Assembly: GCA_025594325.1 (NCBI GenBank)
Contig: JANHCV010000001.1
Span: 1,798,001-1,862,000, forward strand
Direction of reading: 5' to 3'
Length of the DNA: 64,000 bases
Source: Blastocladiella emersonii ATCC 22665
Taxonomy: Eukaryota > Blastocladiomycota > Blastocladiomycetes > Blastocladiales > Blastocladiaceae
This document shows positions 51,978 through 61,584 of the stretch, in pieces. The position numbers were made by a program, and so were the translations under genes. The notes beneath the pieces are model-generated. The model searched no databases. It was not told where the DNA came from and saw only the letters and a program-made list of their open reading frames with translations. How positions within the stretch are numbered: the stretch's first letter is position 1; each line of letters starts with the position of its first letter.

Positions 51978-53168
51978 CCGTCACGGCGCCCGCATCGGCT
52001 TCTACCAGGGCGACACCCTCAAGCTGCTCGACGACGTGTGCGTGCTGCGCCCGACGTGCTTCATCTCGGTGCCGCGCCTGTTCAACCGCATCTACGACAA
52101 GGTGCTGGCCGGCGTCAAGCAGAAGGGCGGCGTCGCCGAGTACCTGTTCAACACGGCGTACGCGCAGAAGAAGGCGGCCCTCAAGCGCAACACGGTCACG
52201 CACTACCTGTGGGACAAGCTCGTCTTCGCCAACGTGCGCGCCAAGCTCGGCGGCCGCGTCCGGTTCCTGTTCACGGGCTCGGCGCCCATCTCGCCCGACG
52301 TCATGGACTTCCTCAAGATCTGCTTCTCGTGCGACGTCCTCGAGGGCTACGGCCAGACCGAGACCGCCGCCGGCATCTCCATCACCTTCGCCGGCGACTA
52401 CAGCTCGGGCCACATCGGCGTGCCCATGGCGTGCGGCGAGGTCAAGCTGCTCGACGTGCCGTCCATGAACTACACGTCCAAGGACGAGCCGTGCCCGCGC
52501 GGCGAGATCCTCATCCGCGGCAACCAGGTCTTCCAGGGCTACTACAAGGAGCCCAAGAAGACGGCCGAGACCCTCACGGCCGACGGCTGGTGCCGCACCG
52601 GCGACGTCGGCATGTGGGACGAGATGGGCCGCCTCGTCATCATTGACCGCGTCAAGAACATCTTCAAGCTCGCGCAGGGCGAGTACATTGCTCCCGAGGT
52701 ACCTATCTCTCGTGGTAGTGGTGACATCGTTTCCACAACACGTACTCACGATCTGTTTTGCACTCGCTCGTGTAGAAAATCGAGAACGTGTACCAGAAGC
52801 ACGAGCTGGTCGCGCAGGCCTTCGTGTACGGCGACTCGCTCCAGGCGTCGCTCGTCGGCGTCGTTGTGCCCGACGAGCACGCCTTCATGCGGTGGGTGCC
52901 GACGTGCGGCGTCGAGGTGGCCGAGGACGCGTCGTTCGCGGACCTGTGCGCCAACCCCGAGGTCGCCAAGAAGCTGCTGGCCGTGATTGTCGCGTTCGGC
53001 AAGGCCAGCGGCCTGTTCGGCTTCGAGCAGCTGCGCGAGATCCGCCTCGACACGGAGCAGTTCACGGTCGAGAACAACCTGCTCACGCCCACCTTCAAGC
53101 TCAAGCGCCAGGACGCGGCCAAGAAGTACCGCGCCGAGATTGACGCCATGTACGCCGCCATGGCGTAA
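51978..53168 (+). CDS. 5'-truncated long-chain acyl-CoA synthetase (C-terminal half only; possible pseudogene)
   Basis: From GARIGFYQGDTLKLLDD the sequence is a clean LACS C-terminal half: PTCFISVPRLFNRIYDKVL, LFTGSAPISPDVMDFL, the ATP/AMP motif GYGQTETAAG, GEILIRGNQVFQGYYK and TGDVGMWDEMGR. The FACS-type linker RVKNIFKLAQGEYIAPE follows, then a regular intron (52699-52775) and KIENVYQKHELVAQAFVYGD to the stop. The N-terminal half, including the YTSGTTG-type P-loop, is missing. A TAG acceptor at 51975-51977 precedes the homologous part, and beyond it lies unrelated metacaspase-like debris. An in-frame ATG at 51763 could drive a chimeric protein of about 440 residues. Such a protein should not adenylate fatty acids. 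The frame itself is undamaged, so the truncation is either recent or the product is retained. Confidence 0.75.
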
Positions 53169-54538
53169 TGAGGGAACCCCAACGATATCAAGGTGGAAAA
53201 AAAAACTGCCAAAAGAACGAGAACAAGGACTCGGCCGCCGCGACGTCTTCTACATGCTGCAGCTCGCAGAGGAGACTGAGGACGTCTGGTGGTCGTTCCC
53301 GTGTACATAAAAATACAGCTCACCACACTTCAACCAAATCGACCGGCTTGTCCTCGCTGAGAGATAAGAGAGGGACCGCACGAGGTGGGCGGATCGTGGT
53401 CAAGGCGCATGGCGACGCGACCTGAGCCTCAATGTCGGTGGATGTGGTCGCAGCCATGGCTAAGGTGGCCGTGCCCATGGTCGCGATCATCGCCTTGGCC
53501 AACAGTTGACGACCTGGAGCAAAAGGAGCGCACCGTTCGCGGGCGGCAAAATGCATGCACCGGGAATCGAACCCGGAGCTCTACCTTGGGAGGGTAGAAT
53601 TTTACCATTAAACCATGCATGCGCTGGTGAGCAGTCTTCGAGAGGCTTGATGACTTTACTCGGGGCGACCCGCATATGCTTCGAGCTCGGCGCACCAGTT
53701 CAGCCGCCGCTTCGCTGCTCGCACCCGCGTCAAGGGTCATTCGTCGGGGCCCACCCAAGCTGCCGTCTTTGCATTGTCGCCGAGGTGGAAGTCAACCTGT
53801 GGCTTCCCATCAGTGCGCCGAACCACAGAAAGTCCATACAATCCATCAAATCGTTCATTGCATTAAGTGGAGGCCCGGAGTAGGTCAAGCGTCGGCAGCG
53901 GGGTGGGTCGCCGGGGAGCGGCTGCCGGAGGTGGGACGATAAAAAAGTGTCTCGCAACCACCGCGTGATCGCAGCGCGTCTCACAAACGCGTTGTCGACA
54001 CGCCTCCCCGCTCGCTCGTCTACTGTCGACGGAGCCATCCTCGTTTCTCTCGAGGTCTCCGATTCCGGTTCCTCACACATAATCCACGCGAATGAGCGGC
54101 GGTCCACTGATTCGCCCGCGGTCCGCCCAGCGCGAAGTCGCAGCGACAGGCCTTCTCGCCTGTGTGCAGCTGGTTCGACTGAGGGCACATACCAAAGCCG
54201 GCTACTGCAATAACTGAATCTGTATCGACCATAGTCAAAGTATCAAACGCAGAAAAACGTGAGCAAATGGGCAGATATGAACGCAAGCCAAAGTGCATAT
54301 AGGCAGTCGACTGGAAGCTCGCTGAGCAGCCGCTCGAATACAAAAGCAAGGCCCATCCCCCACTCCTCCCTCCTCGCTCCCCAACCCGGTATCGTTAGGT
54401 GCCCTCCCCTGTACTCTCAAGTTTGCCCCTCAAGCACAACTTCTCGAGTACGCCCTTGTACACTCCCGTACAAGACCATCGACGACGACAAGAACACTCG
54501 CGCCCGCGCACCACATTGCCACACGGAACTTCATCATC
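53169..54538. other. spacer of 1.4 kb with a tRNA gene, otherwise no supported feature
   Basis: Lower GC than the surrounding genes. Apart from tRNA-Gly at 53552-53622, I find no reading frame with protein-like composition. A tatagg element near 54298-54303 may be a weak TATA box for the orphan gene that starts at 54539. Several short A-rich runs (53198-53215, 53941-53946) are compatible with 3' ends. Confidence 0.35.
53552..53622 (-). tRNA. tRNA-Gly (anticodon CCC), second copy
   Basis: Same cloverleaf as the copy at 28945-29015: 70 nt plus discriminator A, anticodon loop CTCCCAA, T-arm with TTCGATT, and a TTTT terminator directly downstream. The only differences are a C-to-T at position 4 and the matching G-to-A on the other side of the acceptor stem, so pairing is kept (GCATGCA/TGCATGC). 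Confidence 0.95.
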
Positions 54539-55861
54539 ATGTCGCCCATCCTCAGCATCATGTCGCTCCCGACTGGCATCCGTGCTCGCGCGCCCGTCTT
54601 CTCGACCTCGTCGACCCGCACTGCTCCCATGGCGGCCCCGGTTCCGTCCAAGAACCTCGCCGCCGCCTCGGTTGCAGTTGCGCCCAACACGTTCCTCGCC
54701 TCGGCCAGCCGTCCCACGATGGCCGCCAAGACCCAGGAGCAGCAAATTCAGCCGCTCGCCTACCACGTCGGCAACCTCGCCGACTCGGGCGTCCTGGCCA
54801 CCACCCCGACCCACTCGGCCGAGCGCATCCAGTGCGACTCGCCGACGGGGTCCAAGTTCAACATCAGCAACGCGGCCGGTGTGCGTCGTGTGCACGCGCA
54901 TGCGACGGCCGCCGCGGCCGCGGTTCGCCACGCGGCCCAGTCGGCCTCGTACGCCGTTCGCCGCGCCGCGGTTGGGACGGCGACCGCCGGCAACCGCGCC
55001 GCCTCGCGACTCGGGCAGCTGCTGAGCAGTCGCCGCTGCAGCCAGCAGCGGCAGGCTGCCCCGCTGACGGGTCTCGCGGCGACGCTCGAGTCCATGGCGC
55101 GCAACGGCGACCCGCTCGCGTGCCCCGGCGTGTGCGGCGAGCGCCCCGCCGAGATTGACCGGCTGTTCGACGAGTACAAGCTCGGTTCGGCCCGCTTCTT
55201 TGGCGGCGCGTCGGACCAGTACCCGGACCAGAGCATCTGGGAGCACCAGGCGCTCGGCCGCGTCGAGGAGATCATGCCCGCGGTCCTCCTCGACTTTCTC
55301 GGCCCGCAGCTCGCCGAGTTCCGTGCCAAGCAGGCGCTCTCGCCCGCGGCCATCCAGCAGATTGCCGCCGTGCTCCGCGAGCATCGCGAGGTGTACCAGC
55401 ACATTGCGCCGCGCTTCGACCCGGCCAACGACAAGCTGCTCCCGCGCGAGGTCCCCCGCGACATGCTCCTCCGCTCCCCGCTCCTGCGATCGGCCATGGA
55501 GGCGCTGGACGCCAAGATTACGCCGATGCTGCGGTGCCACCGTCGTCGGTCGGAGCCGCAGCAGCAGGGCAGCGGCGGGAGCAGTGTCGCCGAGACCGCG
55601 TTCCGCACGGAGCAGCAGGCGGCCGACTTTTGGGCGTACATGCGGTACATGGGCCGCGTGCACGACGCGCACGTGCAGTTCGGCAACTACGAGGCCGGCA
55701 TTGCGGCGCGCAATCTCGCGTCGCTGGCGGTGCTGCACCTCACGGGCGTTGACGTGTACGAAGGGTGCGACTACAAGGCGTGGGAGCGCCAGCCGGCCGT
55801 CGACCGCGACGCGTCCGAGGTGCTCTACTACCTGTTTGCGTTCAGCCGTATTGGCTTCTAG
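54539..55861 (+). CDS. orphan protein of unknown function
   Basis: Single exon, 440 residues. The N-terminal approximately 190 residues are Ala/Arg/Ser-rich and could contain a mitochondrial-type presequence (MSPILSIMSLPTGIRARAPV, FSTSSTRTAP). The C-terminal half is a compact, helix-rich domain: LGRVEEIMPAVLLDFLGPQL, SPAAIQQIAAVLREHREVYQ, then a Pro/Asp loop, AMEALDAKITPMLRCH and FWAYMRYMGRVHDAHVQFGN. It ends with a Tyr/Trp-rich tail (YEGCDYKAWERQPAVDRD). I cannot assign it to a family. High third-position GC and a coherent C-terminal domain support a real gene. A paralogue search within the genome would be informative. Confidence 0.65.
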   Translation: MSPILSIMSLPTGIRARAPVFSTSSTRTAPMAAPVPSKNLAAASVAVAPNTFLASASRPTMAAKTQEQQIQPLAYHVGNLADSGVLATTPTHSAERIQCDSPTGSKFNISNAAGVRRVHAHATAAAAAVRHAAQSASYAVRRAAVGTATAGNRAASRLGQLLSSRRCSQQRQAAPLTGLAATLESMARNGDPLACPGVCGERPAEIDRLFDEYKLGSARFFGGASDQYPDQSIWEHQALGRVEEIMPAVLLDFLGPQLAEFRAKQALSPAAIQQIAAVLREHREVYQHIAPRFDPANDKLLPREVPRDMLLRSPLLRSAMEALDAKITPMLRCHRRRSEPQQQGSGGSSVAETAFRTEQQAADFWAYMRYMGRVHDAHVQFGNYEAGIAARNLASLAVLHLTGVDVYEGCDYKAWERQPAVDRDASEVLYYLFAFSRIGF

Positions 55862-56207
55862 TTTTCTTTTGTTCTTCTACATATACCTCGTTTTCTCTTG
55901 TTTTCCTTGCATGGTTGATTGATGTGCTGTCGCGTCCGCAACGCGTCTTTGGTCAGAGTTGAGCCACCCCCGCTGCGCGCGCGTGTTCCTCCCTTGCTCG
56001 TCCGCACCAACGTGTCAAGCTGGCAGCTCTGTAGGCGAACAAAGGCCGTGGACTCTCCGATCTGGAGGCGGTTCGCCAGCACCAAATGCCGAGTTGTCCG
56101 AAAGTTGTTGGACGAGCTCAAAAGCGCGGACCAGATCAACTCGCACGACGAGAGAGCCAATGGGAGATGTGCAAACGATGTATATACAGTGTAAACGCGA
56201 CAATCGC
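55862..56207. other. convergent spacer, 3' ends of the orphan gene and metacaspase
   Basis: About 345 bp, T-rich directly after the orphan gene stop (poly-pyrimidine TTTTCTTTTG), probably cleavage and polyadenylation sequence. A tatataca element at 56180-56187 lies near the metacaspase 3' end. Nothing else seen. Confidence 0.35.
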
Positions 56208-57416
56208 TTAGCAGCACATGTCGCCGTGGTCCATGCCGCCGAGCTCGGCGCCCGTCGCGTGGATGCCGTCGAGGGCGAGGCCCGTGAGGTCAAAGCCAGC
56301 CGGGAGGTCGGCCGAGCCATCGCCGTTCACATCCGTGTTGGCGTCGACGAGACCGTCGCCGTCCTGGTCGAGGTTCTGCGTGAGGTTGCCGTTGCGGTCG
56401 TAGACGCCGACCGTGACCGAGCCGTCGTCGTTGGCGTGCAGCTGCGTCTCGTAGTAGCCGTCGCCGTCCGCGTCGTAGGCCGCCATGGTCAGGTTGCCGT
56501 CGGCGTCGAACCGCGCAGCCGCGTCCTGCGACCCGTCGCCGGTCACGTCGCCCTCGAGCTGCACCGACCCGTCGGCCGACGTGTACGCGATCACGTTGGC
56601 GGTGCCGTCGCCGTCCGTGTCGACCGAGCGGATCTCGGCGCCGCCCTGGAACCGCTCGATGTGCACCTCGTTGCCGTCAATGATCTCGACCGCCACGGCC
56701 GAGCCAATGTCGCCGACCTCGGCCGACGCGTCGCGGGCCGCGTCCTCGGCAGGCGCGAAGGCCGGCTCGTACAGCAGCTCGGTGCGGTTGGCCGCCACGT
56801 TGGCGAACTGCGTGTCGCTGCCGTCGGCCTGGTCGATGAGGTTGGCGGCCTCGGCCCAGGTGATGCCCGGGTTGTTGGCGAGCACCTCGGCAATGGCGTT
56901 GGTGAAGAGCGAGCCGTTGGCGGTGGCGCCCGACAGCTCGGTCGACGAGCACGACGACAGGACCACGAGGTTGCCGGCAATGTCGGCGTCGCTGAAGTCG
57001 AGGTCGACGATCGTGCCCGACTGGCACGAGTCGTACACCATGGTCATGTTGGCGCCCTCGGGCAGGTCGGCCATGATCGCGCGGATCTCGTCGTCGGTGA
57101 TGGGCCCGTCGGCGGCGTAGATGGCCTCGTCCTGGCCGTCGGCCTCGTCGCCGTTCCTGTCGGCGACCTGGCCGCCGTGGCCCGAGAACGAGAACATGAG
57201 CGTGTCTCCGGGCTCGGCCTGGGCCACCATGTCGCGGAGGCTCTGCAGGATGTCCTCGCGGGTGACGGGCGCATCGGTGTCGGTGACGGTCTGGACGTTG
57301 TCGATGCCCATGCCGCACGCCACGTTGGTCATGGTGTTGGCGTCGATGTCGCAGCCCGACAGCGGGTTGTCGGTGCCGGCGTAGTTGAGGCCAAAGCAAA
57401 CTGCGGCGTTAACCAT
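56208..57416 (-). CDS. type I metacaspase-like protease with C-terminal Asp-rich (Ca-binding-like) repeats
   Basis: Single exon, 402 residues from MVNAAVCFGLNYAGTDNPLS. The caspase-hemoglobinase fold is clear. The His motif is MFSFSGHGGQ (His80), followed by DGQDEAIYAADGPITDDE, and the Cys motif is MVYDSCQSGTIVD (Cys131), where most metacaspases have DSCHSG. There is no N-terminal prodomain, so it resembles bacterial-type and some protist metacaspases. After the protease domain (to about 235) come repeated D-x-(D/N)-G-(D/N)-G motifs (VDTDGDG, DVTGDG, FDADGN, DADGDG, DRNGN, DQDGDG, DVNGDG), like calcium-binding dockerin or thrombospondin-3 type loops. Metacaspases are Ca-dependent Arg/Lys-specific proteases, so built-in Ca-binding repeats are suggestive. 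The protein is very acidic. A minus-strand TATAAA lies about 85 bp upstream. A decayed partial copy lies at 51.4-51.8 kb. Confidence 0.88.
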   Translation of the reverse strand: MVNAAVCFGLNYAGTDNPLSGCDIDANTMTNVACGMGIDNVQTVTDTDAPVTREDILQSLRDMVAQAEPGDTLMFSFSGHGGQVADRNGDEADGQDEAIYAADGPITDDEIRAIMADLPEGANMTMVYDSCQSGTIVDLDFSDADIAGNLVVLSSCSSTELSGATANGSLFTNAIAEVLANNPGITWAEAANLIDQADGSDTQFANVAANRTELLYEPAFAPAEDAARDASAEVGDIGSAVAVEIIDGNEVHIERFQGGAEIRSVDTDGDGTANVIAYTSADGSVQLEGDVTGDGSQDAAARFDADGNLTMAAYDADGDGYYETQLHANDDGSVTVGVYDRNGNLTQNLDQDGDGLVDANTDVNGDGSADLPAGFDLTGLALDGIHATGAELGGMDHGDMCC

Positions 57417-58121
57417 TTTTGATGATGTGTGCAAGATGAGCTACGTTGGATGGGATGGGTGGAGAGAGAGAGGAGAGGTAGCGGGGAGGTCGGCGCGCTT
57501 TATAGTCGCCGGCCGCCCCACGCTTTGCGGCACACCCGCCGCGCGCCGTTTCGTCTGCGTCTCCGTAGAAACGCCACCGAGCGAAACGCGTCGCGGCGCG
57601 CGGTCCGCCGGTGCCGCTGCCGCAGCTCGGGGCTCAGGGTCCTCACGCTGGGATCCGCGTCACTCGCAAAGTGTCCCTCCCGCCCACCCGACGATGGCCG
57701 GCGGCGAGCGTGCGTCAGGACCGGGCAGGAGGGTGCGAACGGAGCTCCTCGCTCGAGGGCCGCTCGATCAGGTCGTCGCAGACGGTGGACGGGGAGGATC
57801 AGCGGAGGCGAGAGCGACGATCGCTCCAGCCATCGGTGTGTCTGAGCCGTCCGTCCAGTCAGGGCAGTGCACGCGATGAGGACAGCAGCAGTGAGAGCCC
57901 GCCCATCTCGCGCGAGCGCCGTCGTCGCCGTGCAGCCCAGCAGGCAGTAGGGAGCGTCAGCGGGTGCGGGTACCGCGTCCGCTGCGGCATTGGGTGGCGC
58001 GAAGCAGCGCGCGAAGCGACAAGCTCGCGGCGGTCGCGTCGATGACGACGTTAACGCGCGCCTCTGAGCCCATGCATCGTTTGCTCGCGCCGTGACTTCT
58101 TGCAACGTACCCGACCCGACC
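57417..58121. promoter_or_regulatory. divergent promoter, metacaspase / farnesyltransferase beta, with TATA box
   Basis: A 705 bp spacer. TATAAA on the minus strand (57499-57504) lies about 85 bp upstream of the metacaspase ATG. The side toward the farnesyltransferase is TATA-less. No gene supported in between. Confidence 0.45.
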
Positions 58122-59708
58122 ATGCGATTCACGGCGGCCGAGTGCGCGCTCTTCTTCACGTCCGACGAGGACTGTCCGTCGCACTCGCACGACGCACAGG
58201 TTGGTCTCACCGCGCCCTCCCCATCGCGACTTCCGAGCGGGCACTGACCAGCCTGACGTGAGCGTAGGCCGAGGTCGAGGAGCTCATCTACGGCGAGTAC
58301 CTGGCGGCGCTGCGCAAGGCGCGGTCCGCGACCGCCTCGCGTGTCGCTTCACCGACCGACGAGTCCGACGGGGCCGGCACCCGCCGCTCCGATGCGACCG
58401 ACGCCGAAGACGGCTCCGACCCGCTCCTCCTGCGCCGCGCGCGGCACCAGCGGTACGTGCAGCGCAACGCGGACGCGCTGCCGGCGTACATGTCGGCGCT
58501 GAGCGCGTCGCGCCCGTGGCTCGTGTACTGGCTGCTGCACGCGCTGGACCTGCTGTCGGCGGACCACGGCCTGCCCGAGGCGCTGCGGCTGCGCGCCGCG
58601 ACCACGGTGCTGCGGTTCCAGCAGCGCGCGACGGGCGGGTTCGGCGGCGGGCTCGGCCAGATCGCGCACCTCGCGCCGACGTACGCCGCGGTCCACGCGC
58701 TCGCGATCACGCGTGAGCCCGACGCGTGGAAGGCGATCGATCGGCGCGCCATGTACCGGTTCTTCATGAGGATGAAGCAGAACGACGGGTCGTTTCGCGT
58801 CTCGGACGGCGGCGAGGTTGATCTGCGGTGCGTCCCGCAGTCATAGCGAGGTATGGGCCGAGAACTGACGCGTGCGTGTGCCTGCAGCGGCATGTACTGT
58901 GCGCTGACGGTCGCGCGGATTCTCGGGATCATGACGCCCGAGCTCACGGCCAACTGCATCGACTTCATCGTCAAGTACGCGTCGATCGCTGCTCTATCAG
59001 CCGGCTCGCACTGATCCCTCGTCGTCCTCCTGTTCAGGTGCCAGGCATACGACGGCGGCCTCGCCGCATCACCCGGCCTCGAGGCGCACGGCGGGTACAC
59101 GTTCTGCGGCCTAGCCACGGCGATCCTGCTGGGCGAGGCGGACAAGCTCAACCTCCCCGCGCTCCTCGGGTGGGCGGTGCGGCGACAGATGCCGCTCGAG
59201 GGCGGGTTCCAGGGTCGGCCGAACAAGCTCGTGGACGGGTGCTACTCGTGGTGGGTGGGTGGGATCTTTGCGATGCTGGACGTGGCCATGCCCGCGGCTT
59301 CCCCCACCTCCGCCCGGCCGAGCGACGCGTGGGACCGCGAGGCGCTGCAAGAGTACATTCTGGTCGCGGCGCAGAACGAGCTCGGCGGGCTCATCGACAA
59401 GCCGGGCAAGTCGCCCGACCAGTACCACACGTGCTACGTGCTCAGCGGGCTGTCGGCGGCGCAGCACCAGTTCGACGCGCGCAGCGGCGAGTACGGGCTC
59501 GAGTTTGTCACGCGCGAGGAGCTGCATATCACCGGGCCCGTGGGGAACCTGCTGGTACGTCTTGTTGCTCGCTGCGGACGCAGGACAGCGCTGACGACGA
59601 GACGTGTAGCACCCGACCGACCCGATCCACAACGTCCGGCCCGCCGCGCTGCACGCCATGCTGCGGTACTTTGCCGAGCGGCCCATCGACCCGACCTCGC
59701 TCGAATAG
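58122..59708 (+). CDS. RAM1: protein farnesyltransferase beta subunit (Ram1/FNTB)
   Basis: Five exons (58122-58199, 58268-58827, 58888-58980, 59038-59554, 59610-59708) join to about 448 residues. The alpha-alpha barrel repeats of prenyltransferase beta subunits are visible: GGFGGGLGQIAHLAPTYAAV, NDGSFRVSDGGEVDLRGMYC, CQAYDGGLAASPGLEAHGGY, EGGFQGRPNKLVDGCYSWWV. Zinc ligands are present (Asp and Cys in LVDGCYS, His in DQYHTCYVLSGLS). The C-terminus HPTDPIHNVRP is a farnesyltransferase-beta hallmark. The enzyme, with the alpha subunit, attaches farnesyl to CaaX proteins such as Ras and mating factors. The first exon is only 26 codons. Introns here use less typical donors (GTTGGT, GTGCGT, GTCGAT). 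Secure call. Confidence 0.95.
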
Positions 59709-59769
59709 CTGACCCAGAAAAGCGATGCGGTTGAAGATACATTCCCATTACCCATATACACATGTGACA

Positions 59770-61584
59770 TTACATGAACACGACGCTCGACCGCGGCCGG
59801 CTGAACACCTCCGCAAACTCCTCCTCGAGCCCGGACGTCTTGGCGCCGACGCCGAGCGCGGCCGCGACCTCGAGCCCGCGGTCGGCGGCCCACTGCGCGA
59901 GCGCCATATGCCCGCGCGCGCGCGCCGTCTTCATGAGCCACTTGAGATTGTGCGGCACATCGCCGTTCCACGCCATAGCCGCAGTCAACGCGGCCTCGCC
60001 CTGCGCAGCAGCCTCGCGGTGGACCGCGGCGAGCAGCGCGTAGTTGGCGGCGACCAGGTACACGGTCGCGGGGAGGTGCAGGTCGCGGTCGAGCGCGTCC
60101 GAGTCGAAGAACAGGATCTGCTTGACGGCGTCGTAGATGAGCGTGTGCGCGGGGCTCAGCGCCGCGCGCCCGTCGACCGTGAGCACCGCCGCGACGGACG
60201 GGTGCTGCGCCACGTCCTGCGCCAGCACGTCGACGAGCGCAGTGTACGTCAGCGTGTCGTCGGCGGGCGCGGGAAGGTTGTGTGCGACAATGTCCAGGAT
60301 CTGCGACAGTGCGGCTAGGCGGTCTTCGGGGTCGCCACACAGCCGGTCTTCCGCGGCGGCCACGGCGGCGGCGGGAGCCACGGTCGCGCCGCACGACTGG
60401 CACACGACGTCGCCCGCGGTCGTCGCGGATTCGCGGAGCTGGATCCGCAGCGCGGGACCCTCCTCGTCGTCGTCCTGGTCCTCGTCGTCGCTGTACGGCT
60501 CCTCGACAACGCTCACGTCGCTCGCAGCGACCGCGGGCCCGACGGGCGCGGCGATCCCAACCTTGCACTCGGGGCACGCGACGGCGCGAGCGACGTCGGG
60601 GACGGGCCCCGCGCACATGTCGCAGTTGCACAGGAAGCCGCGGCGGGTGAGGTTGGTGCGTCGAACGGAGGCGGCGAGGAACGAGTTTTCCTGGTACGAG
60701 ATGGTGATGGGGTCGCCCTTGGCGATCGGGCGGACGGCCGAGAAGAGCAGGTGGGTGGTCGCGGTCGGGTCGACGGGGGTGCCGTCGCGCGCCTTGGGCG
60801 GGAAGAAGCAAACTTGGGCGTTGGGCAGGCACGAGTGGTCGGGCATCGAGGCCAGGAGCGACAGGACGCAGTGCTCCTCGTCGAGGTCGTCATCAGCGTG
60901 CTCGTCGCCGTCGGCGGACTGGCGGGCGGAGGCGGTGCGCAGCGGCGAGTCGGCGCCAAAGTCCTCGGAGTGCACGTTGGTCTCGACCATGTCGAGCAGC
61001 GTGAGCAGCGTGTCCTGGGTCGGCATCGGGGCGACCATCTTGGTGGCGCGGCGCTGCAGGCGCTTCTTGATCTTGTCGCGGAACACCTTGATGCCGCGGG
61101 CGTACCCGGCGCGGCGCGCGGCGTTGATGCGGACGGCGAGCGGCGACGCCATGCCGTCGGTCGACAGCGTGTCGAGCATGAGGGCGTGGGCGCGGGCGAC
61201 GGGCAGCGTCGGCGCGTACACGGCGCGCGCAATGTACTCGAAGAGCAGCCGCTGGTAGTCGGGGGCGATGCGGCACTCGTCAAAGGCGAGCGGCGTGAAC
61301 TCGCGGGCCACGGCGTGCGCCGTGTCGAGCAGCGCGGGCTCCGAGAAGAGGACCTGGCCGGGCACAAAGTCCTTGGCGGCGACCAGCACGCGGTCGGTCC
61401 GGTCCGGCGATGGGTGCGCCTGCACCACGACCAGGTCCGCGTACGGCGCGAGGTACTCGGCGAGCGACTGCGCGGGCGGGATGTCGGCGGTCATTGCATC
61501 AGCTGCGTCAAGGTGGAAGGGGTGGTGGGCCGAGGCGAGCGCGCAGAGAGCGTCGATCGAGTCGGCGGGGCCCGTGGCGACCAT
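59770..61584 (-). CDS. SET-domain protein (SMYD/Set5-like methyltransferase)
   Basis: Single exon, 604 residues from MVATGPADS at 61584. A split SET layout is visible. The N-SET strand is VLVAAKDFVPGQVLFSEPAL. The core has SLLASMPDHSCLPNAQVCFF, the local form of the NHSCxPN motif, in which Asp replaces Asn. Next comes RPIAKGDPITISYQENSFLA with the Tyr of the SET active site, then RRGFLCNCDMCAGP, a cysteine-rich post-SET zinc module. The region between N-SET and core is a helical insert without the full MYND finger (no C2-C2-HC set seen), so it fits Set5- or SMYD-without-MYND-type proteins. A CxxC pair (VACPEC, VVCQSC) and a TPR-like helical C-terminus follow. It likely methylates Lys in histones or in non-histone proteins. 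Confidence 0.82.
   Translation of the reverse strand: MVATGPADSIDALCALASAHHPFHLDAADAMTADIPPAQSLAEYLAPYADLVVVQAHPSPDRTDRVLVAAKDFVPGQVLFSEPALLDTAHAVAREFTPLAFDECRIAPDYQRLLFEYIARAVYAPTLPVARAHALMLDTLSTDGMASPLAVRINAARRAGYARGIKVFRDKIKKRLQRRATKMVAPMPTQDTLLTLLDMVETNVHSEDFGADSPLRTASARQSADGDEHADDDLDEEHCVLSLLASMPDHSCLPNAQVCFFPPKARDGTPVDPTATTHLLFSAVRPIAKGDPITISYQENSFLAASVRRTNLTRRGFLCNCDMCAGPVPDVARAVACPECKVGIAAPVGPAVAASDVSVVEEPYSDDEDQDDDEEGPALRIQLRESATTAGDVVCQSCGATVAPAAAVAAAEDRLCGDPEDRLAALSQILDIVAHNLPAPADDTLTYTALVDVLAQDVAQHPSVAAVLTVDGRAALSPAHTLIYDAVKQILFFDSDALDRDLHLPATVYLVAANYALLAAVHREAAAQGEAALTAAMAWNGDVPHNLKWLMKTARARGHMALAQWAADRGLEVAAALGVGAKTSGLEEEFAEVFSRPRSSVVFM

Noticed and set aside
53340-57300. Possible CRISPR array or phage-like repeats from recurrent GAC/GTC motifs
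   Set aside because: The repeats are codon-level Asp repeats of the metacaspase and its relic, with no spacer structure. The genome is eukaryotic.
57429-57879. Short plus-strand frames in the metacaspase/farnesyltransferase spacer
   Set aside because: Composition is Arg/Ser-rich and frame use inconsistent. They lie across the TATA box and leader of the metacaspase gene.
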